Shown: piece after piece, positions 37,095-47,159 of the stretch
How positions within the stretch are numbered: the stretch's first letter is position 1
How the letters are laid out: the number at the start of each line of letters is the position of its first letter
Assembly (NCBI RefSeq): GCF_014961315.1
Contig: NZ_CP063141.1
Location: forward strand, 1,364,001-1,428,000
Direction: 5' to 3'
Length of the DNA stretch: 64,000 nt
Source: Thermoflavifilum sp.
GTDB lineage: Bacteria > Bacteroidota > Bacteroidia > Chitinophagales > Chitinophagaceae
The notes under the pieces: model-generated
Seen by the model: only the letters and a program-made list of their open reading frames with translations
Database searches by the model: none
Told to the model about the DNA's origin: nothing
Made by a program: the position numbers and the translations under genes

Positions 37095-38186
37095 GTGAAA
37101 CAAACTTCCACCAGGCCCAATATTCGCCATCTCTCACTTTCCGATTTACAGGAATATGTAGTCAGGGCCGGGCAGCCTGCTTATCGGGCCAGACAGCTGT
37201 ACGGCTGGCTCTGGCAAAAGCATGCGCTTGGCTTTGAGGAGATGAGCGATTTGCCTAAGGTTTTTCGGGAAAAACTCATGGCCGATTTTAGTTTTCCGGT
37301 GGCGAAGCTTGAACTCTTGCAGCAGAGCCGTGATGGAACGGTAAAATGCTTATTTCGTCTTAGCGATGGTAAGGCGGTGGAAGGCGTGCTCATTCCTGCC
37401 GGAGAACGGCTTACCGCCTGTGTGTCATCCCAGGCCGGATGCAGCCTGGGTTGTACATTCTGTGCTACGGGTCATCTCGGTTTGCAGCGCAATCTTATGA
37501 TGGACGAGATCTTCGACCAGGTAGCTTTTCTCAATGCATTAGCGATGCAGCAGGCGGGTCGTCGCCTTACCAACATCGTGTTTATGGGTATGGGAGAGCC
37601 TTTGCTCAACTATAAGCAGGTAATGCAGGCCATAGAAAAAATTACGGATCCCCATGCACTTGCTTTTTCGCCACGCCGCATCACGGTATCCACCGCAGGT
37701 ATCAGCAAAATGATTTACCGCCTGGCCGACGATGGGGTGAGGTTTAACCTGGCTATTTCCCTGCATGCCGCTACCGATGAAAAACGCAGCCAGATCATGC
37801 CTATCAACCAGAGCAATCATCTTTCAAGCCTAATGGAAGCCCTGGCCTATTTTTACCAGCTTACCCGAAATGAAATCAGCATCGAATATATCCTGCTCAA
37901 CCATTTCAATGATAGTCTGGACGATGCAAAAGCATTGGTAAAAATTTATCGCAAGCTGCCATTTAAAGTGGTAAACCTTATTGAATACAATCCTGTACCA
38001 TCTTCTCCTTTTTCGCGAGCCGACTCATCAACCACAGATCGGTTTATTGCTTATCTGCAGCAACAGCGTGTGAATGTACGCCTCAGAAGAAGCCGCGGTG
38101 CCGATATTGATGCGGCATGCGGGCAGCTGGCGAATGTGGTGCATGCCGATGCTGCATTGCCGACATCCCATGCGGATGTGCACTAA
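37095..38186 (+). CDS. rlmN: 23S rRNA (adenine-C2)-methyltransferase RlmN
   Basis: Radical-SAM enzyme that methylates C2 of A2503 in 23S rRNA and A37 of some tRNAs, 363 residues. N-terminal HhH-like domain (about 10-80, YRARQLYGWLWQKH). The radical SAM cluster motif is CSLGCTFCATG, followed by VFMGMGEPLLNY; conserved Cys near the C-terminus lies in DIDAACGQL, and the second catalytic Cys region at VSSQAGC. GTG 37095 is the only start that keeps the N-terminal helix, and it directly follows a promoter element. Confidence 0.95.
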   Translation: MKQTSTRPNIRHLSLSDLQEYVVRAGQPAYRARQLYGWLWQKHALGFEEMSDLPKVFREKLMADFSFPVAKLELLQQSRDGTVKCLFRLSDGKAVEGVLIPAGERLTACVSSQAGCSLGCTFCATGHLGLQRNLMMDEIFDQVAFLNALAMQQAGRRLTNIVFMGMGEPLLNYKQVMQAIEKITDPHALAFSPRRITVSTAGISKMIYRLADDGVRFNLAISLHAATDEKRSQIMPINQSNHLSSLMEALAYFYQLTRNEISIEYILLNHFNDSLDDAKALVKIYRKLPFKVVNLIEYNPVPSSPFSRADSSTTDRFIAYLQQQRVNVRLRRSRGADIDAACGQLANVVHADAALPTSHADVH

Positions 38187-38199
38187 AAATCCCCGAACT

Positions 38200-38997
38200 A
38201 TGGCTCGAAAAAAAATACGCCCATCCGAATCAGCCCGGCATGTAGGCCGTTTGCAACAGCCGGTGGATGGACGGAAGCCGGACACGATGCCCTTGAATAA
38301 GTATGTGGCCCATTGCGGGATATGTTCCCGGCGAAAAGCCGCGGAACTCATCAGGCAAGGGCATGTTCAGGTTAATGGCAACACCATCCTGGAGCCCGGC
38401 TTTCAGGTGACGGGCCGTGAACATATTACCTATAACAAAAAGCCCATCAAGCCGGCTCAACAAAAGGTTTACATATTGTTGAACAAACCTAAGGGCTACC
38501 TTACTACCACACACGATCCCAAAAACCGCAAAACCGTAATGGAACTCGTGCAAACAGCTTATTCTGGTCGTTTGTTCCCTGTAGGCAGGCTCGATCGCAA
38601 TACTTCCGGGTTACTTTTGCTCACCAACGATGGAGAGCTGGCACAAAAACTGGCTCATCCCAGCTACGAGGTAAAAAAAATCTATGAATTACGTTTGAAT
38701 AAACCCCTTGCTGAATCTCATTTTCAACAGATACTCGACGGGGTCATGCTGGAAGATGGTGTAGCAAAAGTCGATGCCCTGGCCTATCTGGATGCTACCC
38801 GAAAAAATCTTGGACTGGAAATTCATAGTGGTAAAAATCGGATTGTGCGGCGGATATTTGCTGCTTTAGGCTACGAAGTGGAGAAACTCGACCGGGTGAT
38901 GTACGCCGGACTGACCAAAAAAAATTTGCCCAGGGGCAAGTGGCGTTATCTCACAGAAAAAGAAGTGATCTGGCTGAAACATTTTCATCCATCCTGA
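38200..38997 (+). CDS. RsuA/RluB-type rRNA pseudouridine synthase
   Basis: Modifies a uridine in rRNA to pseudouridine. 265 residues. A short basic N-terminal tail (MARKKIRPSES), an S4 RNA-binding domain (about 30-80, MPLNKYVAHCGICSRRKAAELI) and the catalytic domain with GRLDRNTSGLLLLTNDG, whose Asp is the nucleophile. GKNRIVRRIFAALGYEV is the closing family motif. RluB-like rather than RsuA-like is suggested by the basic tail, but the target cannot be fixed from sequence. Starts 13 bases after rlmN; a longer in-frame extension upstream overlaps rlmN and is not supported. Confidence 0.9.
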   Translation: MARKKIRPSESARHVGRLQQPVDGRKPDTMPLNKYVAHCGICSRRKAAELIRQGHVQVNGNTILEPGFQVTGREHITYNKKPIKPAQQKVYILLNKPKGYLTTTHDPKNRKTVMELVQTAYSGRLFPVGRLDRNTSGLLLLTNDGELAQKLAHPSYEVKKIYELRLNKPLAESHFQQILDGVMLEDGVAKVDALAYLDATRKNLGLEIHSGKNRIVRRIFAALGYEVEKLDRVMYAGLTKKNLPRGKWRYLTEKEVIWLKHFHPS

Positions 38998-39018
38998 TAT
39001 CAAGCAAATCTTGAAACC

Positions 39019-39771
39019 ATGCCGGTATCACGTCCTGAAATTATTCGGGAAGAAGCTGAATGGCTGGCAGTGAATAAGCCTGCCGGCTGGCTGAGTGTGC
39101 CCGATCGATTCGATCCACAACAACCTCACCTCTATGGCTGGCTGAAGCAACGTTATCATGAGTTGTTCATCGTGCATCGACTGGATAAAGATACCAGTGG
39201 GGTGATGCTTTTTGCCCGTACCGGACGCGCTCATCACCTCCTCTGCCAGCAATTCGCTTCACGTAGGGTGTACAAAGTATATCTCGGTATCGTGGAAGGG
39301 AGGGTCAATTTTCAGGAAATAACGCTCGATATACCCATATCGCCCGACTCGCGTACAGCTGGCAAAATGCGGATCGACAATTTCGGACGACAGGCCGTTA
39401 CGCATTTGCGCGTAAAGGAACTATTTACGAGGTACAGCTTTCTGGAGATCATCCCTGCAACCGGACGTACCCATCAAATTCGTGTACACCTCCAACACGC
39501 CGGATTCCCCCTGGTTGCCGATCCTGTTTACGGCACCGGCCGTCCCTTAATGGCTTCGGCGCTTCATAGGCACTTTCGACATAAGGCCGATGAAAAACCG
39601 TTGCTGACACGCACCGCACTGCATGCAGCCGTGATTGAGTTTACCGATCCCGAAGGTGAAAAACAGCGGATAGAAGCACCTCTGCCTAAAGACATGAAAG
39701 CTGCACTTTACCAATTGCGGAAAAGCACTTGTATCGTTCCAGGTAAAAAAACAAACCCGCCCGACACCTGA
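39019..39771 (+). CDS. RluA-family pseudouridine synthase
   Basis: Second pseudouridine synthase, 250 residues, without an S4 domain. Catalytic motif IVHRLDKDTSGVMLFART near residue 52, then ATGRTHQIRVHLQHAGFPLVADPVYG. The lack of S4 and the small size resemble RluA or TruC, so the target may be 23S rRNA or tRNA. It lies 21 bases after the previous synthase, making an rRNA-modification cluster with rlmN. Its stop codon lies in the loop of a terminator serving the convergent peroxiredoxin gene. Confidence 0.9.
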   Translation: MPVSRPEIIREEAEWLAVNKPAGWLSVPDRFDPQQPHLYGWLKQRYHELFIVHRLDKDTSGVMLFARTGRAHHLLCQQFASRRVYKVYLGIVEGRVNFQEITLDIPISPDSRTAGKMRIDNFGRQAVTHLRVKELFTRYSFLEIIPATGRTHQIRVHLQHAGFPLVADPVYGTGRPLMASALHRHFRHKADEKPLLTRTALHAAVIEFTDPEGEKQRIEAPLPKDMKAALYQLRKSTCIVPGKKTNPPDT

Positions 39772-39785
39772 TATCGAGCGGGTTT
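39753..39785 (-). terminator. Intrinsic terminator of peroxiredoxin gene
   Basis: Stem AAACCCGC (39753-39760) pairs with GCGGGTTT (39778-39785); on the minus strand it is followed by TGTTTTTTTACC. The 17-base loop contains the last codons of the convergent pseudouridine synthase gene. On + there is only a weak T tail. Confidence 0.7.
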
Positions 39786-39802
39786 GGTGAGCCTGACCAT
39801 GT

Positions 39803-40438
39803 TTACTTGTTGGGCTGTGGCGTAAAACGCAGATAGGACTTTACGACCCGGAACCCTTTCGGGAAGCGTTTGCGTGCTTCTTCATCGGATAAGGACGGTG
39901 CAATCACCACATCTTCTCCTTCTTTCCAGTCGACTGGCGTGGACACCGGATATTGTGCCGTAAGCTGCAGGGCATCCAGTGCCCGTAAGATTTCATAGAA
40001 ATTCCGACCAATGGATGGTGGATAAACCAGTATCAACCGAATTTTTTTGTCAGGGTCAATGATAAACACGTTCCGAACGGTATGCGTTTCCGAAGCATTC
40101 GGATGAATCATGTCATACAGGGTGGCAATTTTCCGATCCGGGTCGGCAATGATCGGATATTGCACCTGTGTTTTCCCTACCTCATTGATATCTTCCACCC
40201 ATTTTTTGTGCGAATCGAGCGGGTCCACACTGATGGCAATAATTCTTGCATTGCGTTTGGCAAATTCATCGGCCAGTTGCGCCGTACGTCCCAGTTCCGT
40301 GGTGCAGATGGGCGTAAAATCGGCAGGATGTGAGAAAAATACACCCCAGCTATTACCGAGAAATTCATAGAAATCAATTTCGCCCTGTGTTGTCTGGGCT
40401 TTAAAATTCGGGGCTGTGTCGCCAAGTCTGAGACTCAT
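39803..40438 (-). CDS. Peroxiredoxin, 1-Cys (Prx6) type
   Basis: Cytoplasmic peroxidase that reduces hydrogen peroxide or organic peroxides. 211 residues from ATG 40438. The peroxidatic Cys lies in HPADFTPICTTELG. The long C-terminal domain (VDWKEGEDVVIAPSLSDEEARKRFP) is typical of Prx6/AhpC-like enzymes of this class. No second conserved Cys is visible in the usual 2-Cys C-terminal position. TTG at 40447 is an alternative start. Monocistronic, with an own terminator. Confidence 0.94.
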   Translation of the reverse strand: MSLRLGDTAPNFKAQTTQGEIDFYEFLGNSWGVFFSHPADFTPICTTELGRTAQLADEFAKRNARIIAISVDPLDSHKKWVEDINEVGKTQVQYPIIADPDRKIATLYDMIHPNASETHTVRNVFIIDPDKKIRLILVYPPSIGRNFYEILRALDALQLTAQYPVSTPVDWKEGEDVVIAPSLSDEEARKRFPKGFRVVKSYLRFTPQPNK

Positions 40439-40553
40439 AGTAGTCAATTTTTAAGGTGAATAAATTGGGTTTAAACATGAATCAAAACTATGTAATCCCT
40501 ATTAAAATTGTAGAATAAAATTCGTCAAATCTGTGTTAAATTCATTCGCGTAC

Positions 40554-40793
40554 TCAGCTCCGGGCAAATGCTGTCAGGCAGGCTTTCCAGGCGTGGTAGG
40601 CTGTCTTGAATTTCAACGGATCCTGGAGCTCCGCTTTTTCCCTTGCTTGTGCTTCACTAAAGCCCAATTCCAGATACCCCAGGTATTCGGCGTAGGCATG
40701 GGCAAGCATATCCATGCAGTGTTTCAAGTCGGGCTCCAGAAGAAATGGCGATACATGCAGGGCCATCAAACGGGCAGAAAGGCTGTGAACCAT
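40554..40793 (-). CDS. Small hypothetical protein
   Basis: A 79-codon frame that I do not recognise. The sequence is rich in Ala, Leu, Glu and Lys, lacks a signal peptide or membrane span, and looks helical (MLAHAYAEYLGYLELGFSEAQAREKAEL). It fills most of an otherwise gene-free gap between the peroxiredoxin and the WYL regulator, with ATG after AAACTTTGG on its strand. Composition is protein-like; function unknown. Confidence 0.5.
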   Translation of the reverse strand: MVHSLSARLMALHVSPFLLEPDLKHCMDMLAHAYAEYLGYLELGFSEAQAREKAELQDPLKFKTAYHAWKACLTAFARS

Positions 40794-40865
40794 AGAAATT
40801 GATTTTGGAATTCCAAAGTTTTGGTGTAACTACGCATGCAACTTGCGTACATAAAATTTTTTCTT

Positions 40866-41882
40866 ATGCCCTTGAATAAATTCGCCATGGCTCGTTACAA
40901 GGCCATTGATGAAAGGCTGCAGAGGAAGGATTATCCCTCACTTGAAGCACTGGTGGAGTATGTTTCGGAAAAATTGGATAGACCGATAGCTGTCCGCACC
41001 ATCCAGAAAGACCTGTACGACATGCGGAATAGCATGGATCTAAATTTTAATGCTCCCATCAAATATGATCATTATCGTAGGGGATATTATTATGATCCTT
41101 CGGATTATTCCATTGACCGGCTGCCCGTTACGCAATATGACCTGGATGGACTGGAGATTGCTATCAATATACTGGAACATTTCAAGAACATCCCACTCAT
41201 TCGGCAGTTTGAGGATGCGATTGGCCGGATTGCAGGTGCAGTGAAAATCAGCAAAGAGCGATTGAATAAGGCTCAGGGTATACTGCATATTGACCAGTCA
41301 GTCGAATATGCAGGTTCATCCTGGATTGCAGCCCTTGCTGAAGCAATAGTGCAACGCAAATGGGTGAGAATTCGTCACAGATCGTATCAGCGCAATGAAG
41401 CCCGGGAATATCGCCTGGCACCCTATCATATTCGGGAATATCAACACAGGTTTTATGTGATTGGCGAAAGTAAGCGCAGGGATGAAACGCAATCAAAGAT
41501 TCGCATCTTCGGCCTGGATCGTATTCAGAATATCTGGACTACGAGGGATACTTTCGAGTATCCGGAAACATTCGACCATCAGGCTTTTTTCGGGAATATC
41601 ATCGGCATCTCCGATCCAGAAAAAGAACCGGAAAACATTGAATTATGGTTTGAGGCGGAGCAGAGCAAATATATTTTATCGCAACCCATTCATGCTTCGC
41701 AGCGTGTATTGGAGCAAACAGATGCCGGTTGCAGGATTGGCCTGAAGGTCGTTATCAATTACGAACTGCTGATGCTGTTGTTGAGTTATGGTTCCCATGT
41801 AAAAGTGCTGTCACCAGCACATCTGGCCCGGCAAATCCAGCAAGAAGCCCGGAAGATGGTGGCATTGTACGACAACAAGTAA
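40866..41882 (+). CDS. HTH transcriptional regulator with WYL domain
   Basis: Cytoplasmic DNA-binding regulator, 338 residues from this ATG. The N-terminal helix-turn-helix (about 8-60) includes LEALVEYVSEKLDRPIAVRTIQKDLYDMR. The WYL domain runs about 145-220 with a degenerate signature (VRIRHRSYQ, REYRLAPYHIREYQHRFYVIGESK), followed by a WCX-type C-terminal region. WYL proteins usually sense nucleic-acid or nucleotide ligands, often in DNA-damage or defence settings. No defence genes are adjacent, so the target is unknown. An in-frame ATG at 40836 is possible, but the following residues are not conserved-looking. Confidence 0.88.
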   Translation: MPLNKFAMARYKAIDERLQRKDYPSLEALVEYVSEKLDRPIAVRTIQKDLYDMRNSMDLNFNAPIKYDHYRRGYYYDPSDYSIDRLPVTQYDLDGLEIAINILEHFKNIPLIRQFEDAIGRIAGAVKISKERLNKAQGILHIDQSVEYAGSSWIAALAEAIVQRKWVRIRHRSYQRNEAREYRLAPYHIREYQHRFYVIGESKRRDETQSKIRIFGLDRIQNIWTTRDTFEYPETFDHQAFFGNIIGISDPEKEPENIELWFEAEQSKYILSQPIHASQRVLEQTDAGCRIGLKVVINYELLMLLLSYGSHVKVLSPAHLARQIQQEARKMVALYDNK

Positions 41883-41892
41883 GCCTGACGAA

Positions 41893-44709
41893 TCACTTGC
41901 TCAGCAGCATGCTTCTCTCCTTATAGAGTTTGCGGAAATAGGGATCGCGCAGATCCTTGATGAAACGAATAGCCTCGCCGGTGGATTTCATTTCCGGGCC
42001 CAGCTCGCGGTTGACACCGGGAAATTTATTGAAGGAAAACACCGGTTCTTTGATGGCATATCCGTTCAGTTTTTTCTCGATTTTGAAGTCCTTCAGCTTG
42101 TGCGTGCCCAGGATGATTTTTGTGGCGATGTTCAGGTAAGGCACCTGGTAGGCCTTGGCGATGAACGGCGTGGTACGTGAAGCACGTGGATTAGCTTCAA
42201 TCACATACACCACACCATCTTTGATAGCAAATTGCACGTTGATCAATCCTTGAATATGCAGGGCACGGGCGATTTTCTCGGCATAATATTCCATGGTGGT
42301 AACCTCCATGGGCGAGAGGTTGAAGGGAGGAAGCACGGCATTGCTGTCGCCGCTGTGGATGCCGGCGGGCTCGATATGCTCCATAACCCCCATGACATGA
42401 AATTCTTCCCCGTCGAAGATGGCATCAATTTCCGCTTCCTGACAGCGATCCAGAAAATGGTCGATCAGGATCTTATTACCGGGCAGGTGTTTGAGCAGGC
42501 TTACCACGGCTTTTTCCAGTTCTTCTTCATTGATCACGATCCGCATGCGCTGTCCGCCCAGCACATAAGAGGGACGCACCAGCACGGGATAACCCACTTT
42601 TTTAGCAACGGCCATGGCTTCTTCGGCTGTATAAGCCGTACCGTATTTTGGATAGGGAATGCCCAGCTCTTTGAGCATATCGGAGAAACGACCCCGATCT
42701 TCGGCAATGTCCATATCGTCGAAAGCAGTACCGAAGATATGAATGCCATTTTCATGCAGGTTTTTAGCCAGTTTCAATGCGGTTTGTCCACCCAGTTGCA
42801 CGATTACGCCTTCAGGTTGTTCCAGGTCGATGATCTCGCGGAGGTGCTCCCAGAAAACCGGCTCGAAATAGAGCTTGTCGGCCATGTCGAAATCGGTGGA
42901 AACGGTTTCGGGGTTGCAGTTGATCATGATGGCTTCATAGCCGCATTCCTGAATAGCCATCAGTCCGTGTGTACAGCAATAATCAAATTCAATTCCCTGT
43001 CCGATGCGATTGGGACCGGATCCCAGCACCACTACTTTTTTGCGTTTCGATGGGATGCTTTCGTTGACCTGATCGAAGGTGGAATAATAGTAGGGGGTGC
43101 GGGCCTCAAATTCGGCCGAGCAGGTATCCACCATCTTATAGGTGCGCACAATACCCAGCTGTTTTCGCTTTTCGTAGATTTCATCTTCCGAATCGCAGCG
43201 CAACAGGATGGCCAGCTGACGATCGGAAAAACCCAGCTGTTTGGCTTCTCGTAACAACTCATCGGGGATATCGCGCAGGTGATAGGTGCTTAGCTTTTTC
43301 TCCATGTCGACGATGAGCTGGATCTGATGCAGAAACCAGGGATCGATATGGGTAAGCTGGTGGATGGTTTTGATCGAAACACCCAGCATGAGGGCATCTT
43401 TGATACGGAATACGCGATCCCAGGTGGGGCGTTTCAATTTTTCCAGCAGCTGTTCAATTTTCAGCGAGGAGTTGTTATAGGTGCCCAGTCCGATAGCTTC
43501 ATTTTCCAGGCCCTGACAGGCTTTCTGGAGGGCTTCAGGGAAAGTACGGCCGATGGCCATTACCTCACCCACCGATTTCATCTGCAATCCCAGGGTATCG
43601 TCGGCGCCCTTGAATTTATCGAAGTTCCACCGGGGCATTTTCACGATCACGTAGTCGAGAGCGGGTTCGAAGTAGGCCGAGGTATTGCCGGTGATTTGAT
43701 TTTTCAGTTCATCGAGTCGATATCCTATGGCCAGCTTGGCGGCGATCTTGGCTATGGGATAGCCGGTGGCTTTGGAGGCAAGCGCGGAGGAGCGGCTGAC
43801 ACGCGGATTGATTTCTATGGCGATGATTTCTTCGGTCTGTGGATTCAGGGCAAATTGTACGTTACAGCCTCCTGCAAAGTTGCCCATGCTGCGCATCATT
43901 TTGATGGCCGTGTTGCGCATGAGCTGGTAGGCCGTATCGCTCAGCGTCATGGCCGGCGCCACGGTGATGGAATCGCCCGTATGGATACCCATCGGGTCCA
44001 TGTTTTCCACCGTACAGATGATCACCACGTTGTCGGCCGCATCGCGCAGCAGCTCCAGTTCAAATTCTTTCCAGCCCAGTACGGCTTTTTCGACCAGCAC
44101 TTCATGGATGGGTGAAGCTTCCAGTCCACGCTGAAGGGCTTCATCCAGCTCTTCCTTGCTATGCACAAAGCTGCCGCCCGTGCCGCCCAGCGTGTAAGAA
44201 GGGCGGATAACCAGCGGGAAACCAATTTCCTGTGCAAATTCTTTGCCTTCTAAAAATGAGTTGGCGATGCGCGATGGAGCCACCGGTACGCCAATTTCAT
44301 GCATGAACCGGCGAAATTCTTCCCGATCTTCGGCCTTATTGATGGCTTTAATATCTACCCCAATCAAGCGCACGCCGTATTTTTCCCATAATCCCAACTC
44401 ATCGGCTTCTTTAGCCAGGTTAAGCGCTGTTTGTCCACCCATGGTAGGCAATACAGCGTCGATTTCATTTTCCTGAAGGATTTGCTCCAGGCTTTCCACT
44501 GTAAGGGGAAGCAGATATACCCGGTCGGCCATCATGGGGTCGGTCATGATCGTGGCCGGATTTGAATTGATGAGAATAACCCGGATACCCTCTTCCCGAA
44601 GCGAACGTGCTGCTTGAGAGCCACTGTAATCAAATTCACAGGCCTGGCCAATGATAATCGGACCGGAACCAATGATCAGTACAGAGCGGATCGAATTGTC
44701 TTTGGGCAT
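41893..44709 (-). CDS. carB: Carbamoyl-phosphate synthase large subunit
   Basis: Makes carbamoyl phosphate from bicarbonate, ammonia and ATP for arginine and pyrimidine synthesis. 938 residues. Two homologous ATP-grasp halves: first about 1-400 ([51 protein letters not shown]), oligomerisation region about 410-550, second half about 550-938 ([49 protein letters not shown]). The usual C-terminal MGS-like allosteric domain of about 130 residues is absent; the protein stops after KERSMLLSK. carA is not adjacent. No frameshift explains the short end. Confidence 0.95.
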   Translation of the reverse strand: MPKDNSIRSVLIIGSGPIIIGQACEFDYSGSQAARSLREEGIRVILINSNPATIMTDPMMADRVYLLPLTVESLEQILQENEIDAVLPTMGGQTALNLAKEADELGLWEKYGVRLIGVDIKAINKAEDREEFRRFMHEIGVPVAPSRIANSFLEGKEFAQEIGFPLVIRPSYTLGGTGGSFVHSKEELDEALQRGLEASPIHEVLVEKAVLGWKEFELELLRDAADNVVIICTVENMDPMGIHTGDSITVAPAMTLSDTAYQLMRNTAIKMMRSMGNFAGGCNVQFALNPQTEEIIAIEINPRVSRSSALASKATGYPIAKIAAKLAIGYRLDELKNQITGNTSAYFEPALDYVIVKMPRWNFDKFKGADDTLGLQMKSVGEVMAIGRTFPEALQKACQGLENEAIGLGTYNNSSLKIEQLLEKLKRPTWDRVFRIKDALMLGVSIKTIHQLTHIDPWFLHQIQLIVDMEKKLSTYHLRDIPDELLREAKQLGFSDRQLAILLRCDSEDEIYEKRKQLGIVRTYKMVDTCSAEFEARTPYYYSTFDQVNESIPSKRKKVVVLGSGPNRIGQGIEFDYCCTHGLMAIQECGYEAIMINCNPETVSTDFDMADKLYFEPVFWEHLREIIDLEQPEGVIVQLGGQTALKLAKNLHENGIHIFGTAFDDMDIAEDRGRFSDMLKELGIPYPKYGTAYTAEEAMAVAKKVGYPVLVRPSYVLGGQRMRIVINEEELEKAVVSLLKHLPGNKILIDHFLDRCQEAEIDAIFDGEEFHVMGVMEHIEPAGIHSGDSNAVLPPFNLSPMEVTTMEYYAEKIARALHIQGLINVQFAIKDGVVYVIEANPRASRTTPFIAKAYQVPYLNIATKIILGTHKLKDFKIEKKLNGYAIKEPVFSFNKFPGVNRELGPEMKSTGEAIRFIKDLRDPYFRKLYKERSMLLSK

Positions 44710-44920
44710 TGCTTTCAGACCAGCATTAAGAATTCTAAAATATTTGAAAAGAACCCGGGATTAATTGGAGATTGTTTAATTTTTCCAAAAAATCGTGCAA
44801 AGATATACAGTCCGATTGGTTTTCAAAAATGAAATGTTCCCCGCAAAGCTGAAAAGCTTGTCCGGGGCTGAATTTCGGGCACTTGTAGTACCTGCTACAT
44901 GGGGAAAACGGCGTGAATCT

Positions 44921-44928
44921 TACCTTTG
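44921..44928 (+). promoter_or_regulatory. -7 promoter element TACCTTTG of lspA
   Basis: Exact TAnnTTTG 14 bases before TTG 44943 and inside the frame that would begin with GTG 44913. It therefore argues for the TTG start. Confidence 0.45.
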
Positions 44929-44942
44929 TAAAAACTTTTGCT

Positions 44943-45626
44943 TTGAAAAAGAAGTATGCTTATCTGCTGATTGTTTTGATTTTGATCCTTGATCAGACAT
45001 TGAAAATATGGGTGAAAACGCACATGGCACTGGGTGATGAATTTCCCGTACTGGGACGCTGGTTCCGGATTCATTTTATTGAAAATGAAGGCATGGCTTA
45101 TGGATTACAGTTCGGTGGTCCTTCCGGGAAACTGATCCTGAGCCTGTTCCGACTGGCAGCCGTGATTTTTGGTTTTTTCGTATTAAACCGCATTATACGG
45201 GATGGCTATCCGCGAGGCTTGATTGTATGCGGGGCATTGATTCTGGCGGGTGCTATCGGTAATTTGCTCGATAGCATGTTTTACGGACTGATTTTTTCTT
45301 CAAGTGATTATGGCATAGTTGCCCATTTGTTTCCCCGGGGTGGAGGATATGCTGGATTTTTGCACGGCAAAGTCGTGGATATGCTTTACTTCCCGATATA
45401 TGAAGGTTTTTTACCGAGATGGATTCCGTTTAAAGGCGGAGATTATTTTATTTTTTTCCAGCCCGTGTTCAACATTTCAGATGCTTCTATTTCAATTGGC
45501 GTAATTGCCATTTTGCTGTTTCAGAAGAAATGGCTGCATAAGCAAGCTCCCTCGAGTCATGTAACCACCACCAGCCCTGCCGAACAGTCGGCATCTTCCT
45601 CAGAAAATCAGTCGGTCCACCGATAA
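44943..45626 (+). CDS. lspA: Lipoprotein signal peptidase II
   Basis: Membrane aspartic protease that removes signal peptides from lipidated prolipoproteins, such as the SusD-type proteins here. 227 residues from TTG. Four helices; LILDQTLKIWVK is the first conserved block, ENEGMAYG the second, GNLLDSMFYG and the closing FNISDASISIG carry the active-site Asp residues. The loop between helices 3 and 4 is long (RGGGYAGFLHGKVVDMLYF), as in Bacteroidota members. The start choice is based on the promoter element; GTG 44913 gives ten more residues. Confidence 0.93.
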   Translation: MKKKYAYLLIVLILILDQTLKIWVKTHMALGDEFPVLGRWFRIHFIENEGMAYGLQFGGPSGKLILSLFRLAAVIFGFFVLNRIIRDGYPRGLIVCGALILAGAIGNLLDSMFYGLIFSSSDYGIVAHLFPRGGGYAGFLHGKVVDMLYFPIYEGFLPRWIPFKGGDYFIFFQPVFNISDASISIGVIAILLFQKKWLHKQAPSSHVTTTSPAEQSASSSENQSVHR

Positions 45627-45629
45627 AAT

Positions 45630-45980
45630 TTATCCGATGCGCAAACCGTTGGCCACGGGTCGCTCGGGTTGCAGGAGAATCACCTGCTGATCGTCTGCTA
45701 TCACGCCCAGGATCAGGCATTCACTGAGGAAGTGGGCGATTCGTTTTGGCGGGAAATTCACCACAGCAATCACCTGTTTACCTATAAGCGTTTCGGGCTG
45801 ATAGAGACGGGTGATTTGAGCCGAGGAGGATTTCACGCCTATAGGCCCGAAGTCGATCCAGAGCTGGTATGCGGGTTTGCGTGCTTCAGGGAAGGGTGCC
45901 ACCCTGATGATGGTGCCCACACGAATATCCAGCTTGGCAAAATCATTCCATGTTGCCTGAGGAGAAGATGCATCAGCCAT
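45630..45980 (-). CDS. csaA: tRNA-binding domain protein (CsaA-like chaperone)
   Basis: Small cytoplasmic OB-fold protein of 116 residues, made almost wholly of the tRNA-binding domain seen in the C-terminus of methionyl-tRNA synthetase. Motifs: FAKLDIRVGTIIRVAPFPEA, KSSSAQITRLY, GKQVIAVVNFPPKRIAHFLSE. CsaA proteins act as export-related chaperones and bind tRNA. It is convergent with lspA (3-base gap) and lies after sucD on the same strand. Confidence 0.92.
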   Translation of the reverse strand: MADASSPQATWNDFAKLDIRVGTIIRVAPFPEARKPAYQLWIDFGPIGVKSSSAQITRLYQPETLIGKQVIAVVNFPPKRIAHFLSECLILGVIADDQQVILLQPERPVANGLRIG

Positions 45981-46000
45981 AGATGAAATACGAAAATGAA

Positions 46001-46882
<882 letters not shown>

Positions 46883-46914
46883 GATGTAAGAGATTCAATC
46901 TGTATTCGGTTACA

Positions 46915-46922
46915 CAAAAGTA
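46915..46922 (-). promoter_or_regulatory. -7 promoter element TACTTTTG of sucD
   Basis: Exact TAnnTTTG on the minus strand, 32 bases before the sucD ATG. The remaining 237 bases toward fabG show no gene or clear structure. Confidence 0.5.
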
Positions 46923-47159
46923 AGGCTTAAATGATATATTTTCTGGAATTCGACATGCGGGTTTCATGTTGAAAGCACATGAAAGATGCTTTCATGGCTT
47001 ATGGAATGATGCAAATCATTTTTGAAAGAGATCGTTAATCGTGTATCATCGTCTGGAAGCGCGTACCAGGTGCCATAGTTGCGCAAGGTCAGGAAAAGAG
47101 AATGGGCATGTCAAACAATTATATCTCAGGTCGAAAAGTGAAATCCGTTTTTTATTTGC

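Noticed and set aside
42232..43254. 340-codon plus-strand frame antisense to carB, and 262-codon frame at 43327-44115
   Set aside because: carB is conserved along its whole length on the minus strand; His/Phe/Gly-rich translations are typical antisense shadows.
46923..47159. Search for a gene or RNA between sucD and fabG
   Set aside because: No frame with protein-like composition and no strong hairpin followed by T-run was seen; nothing to report beyond the sucD promoter element.
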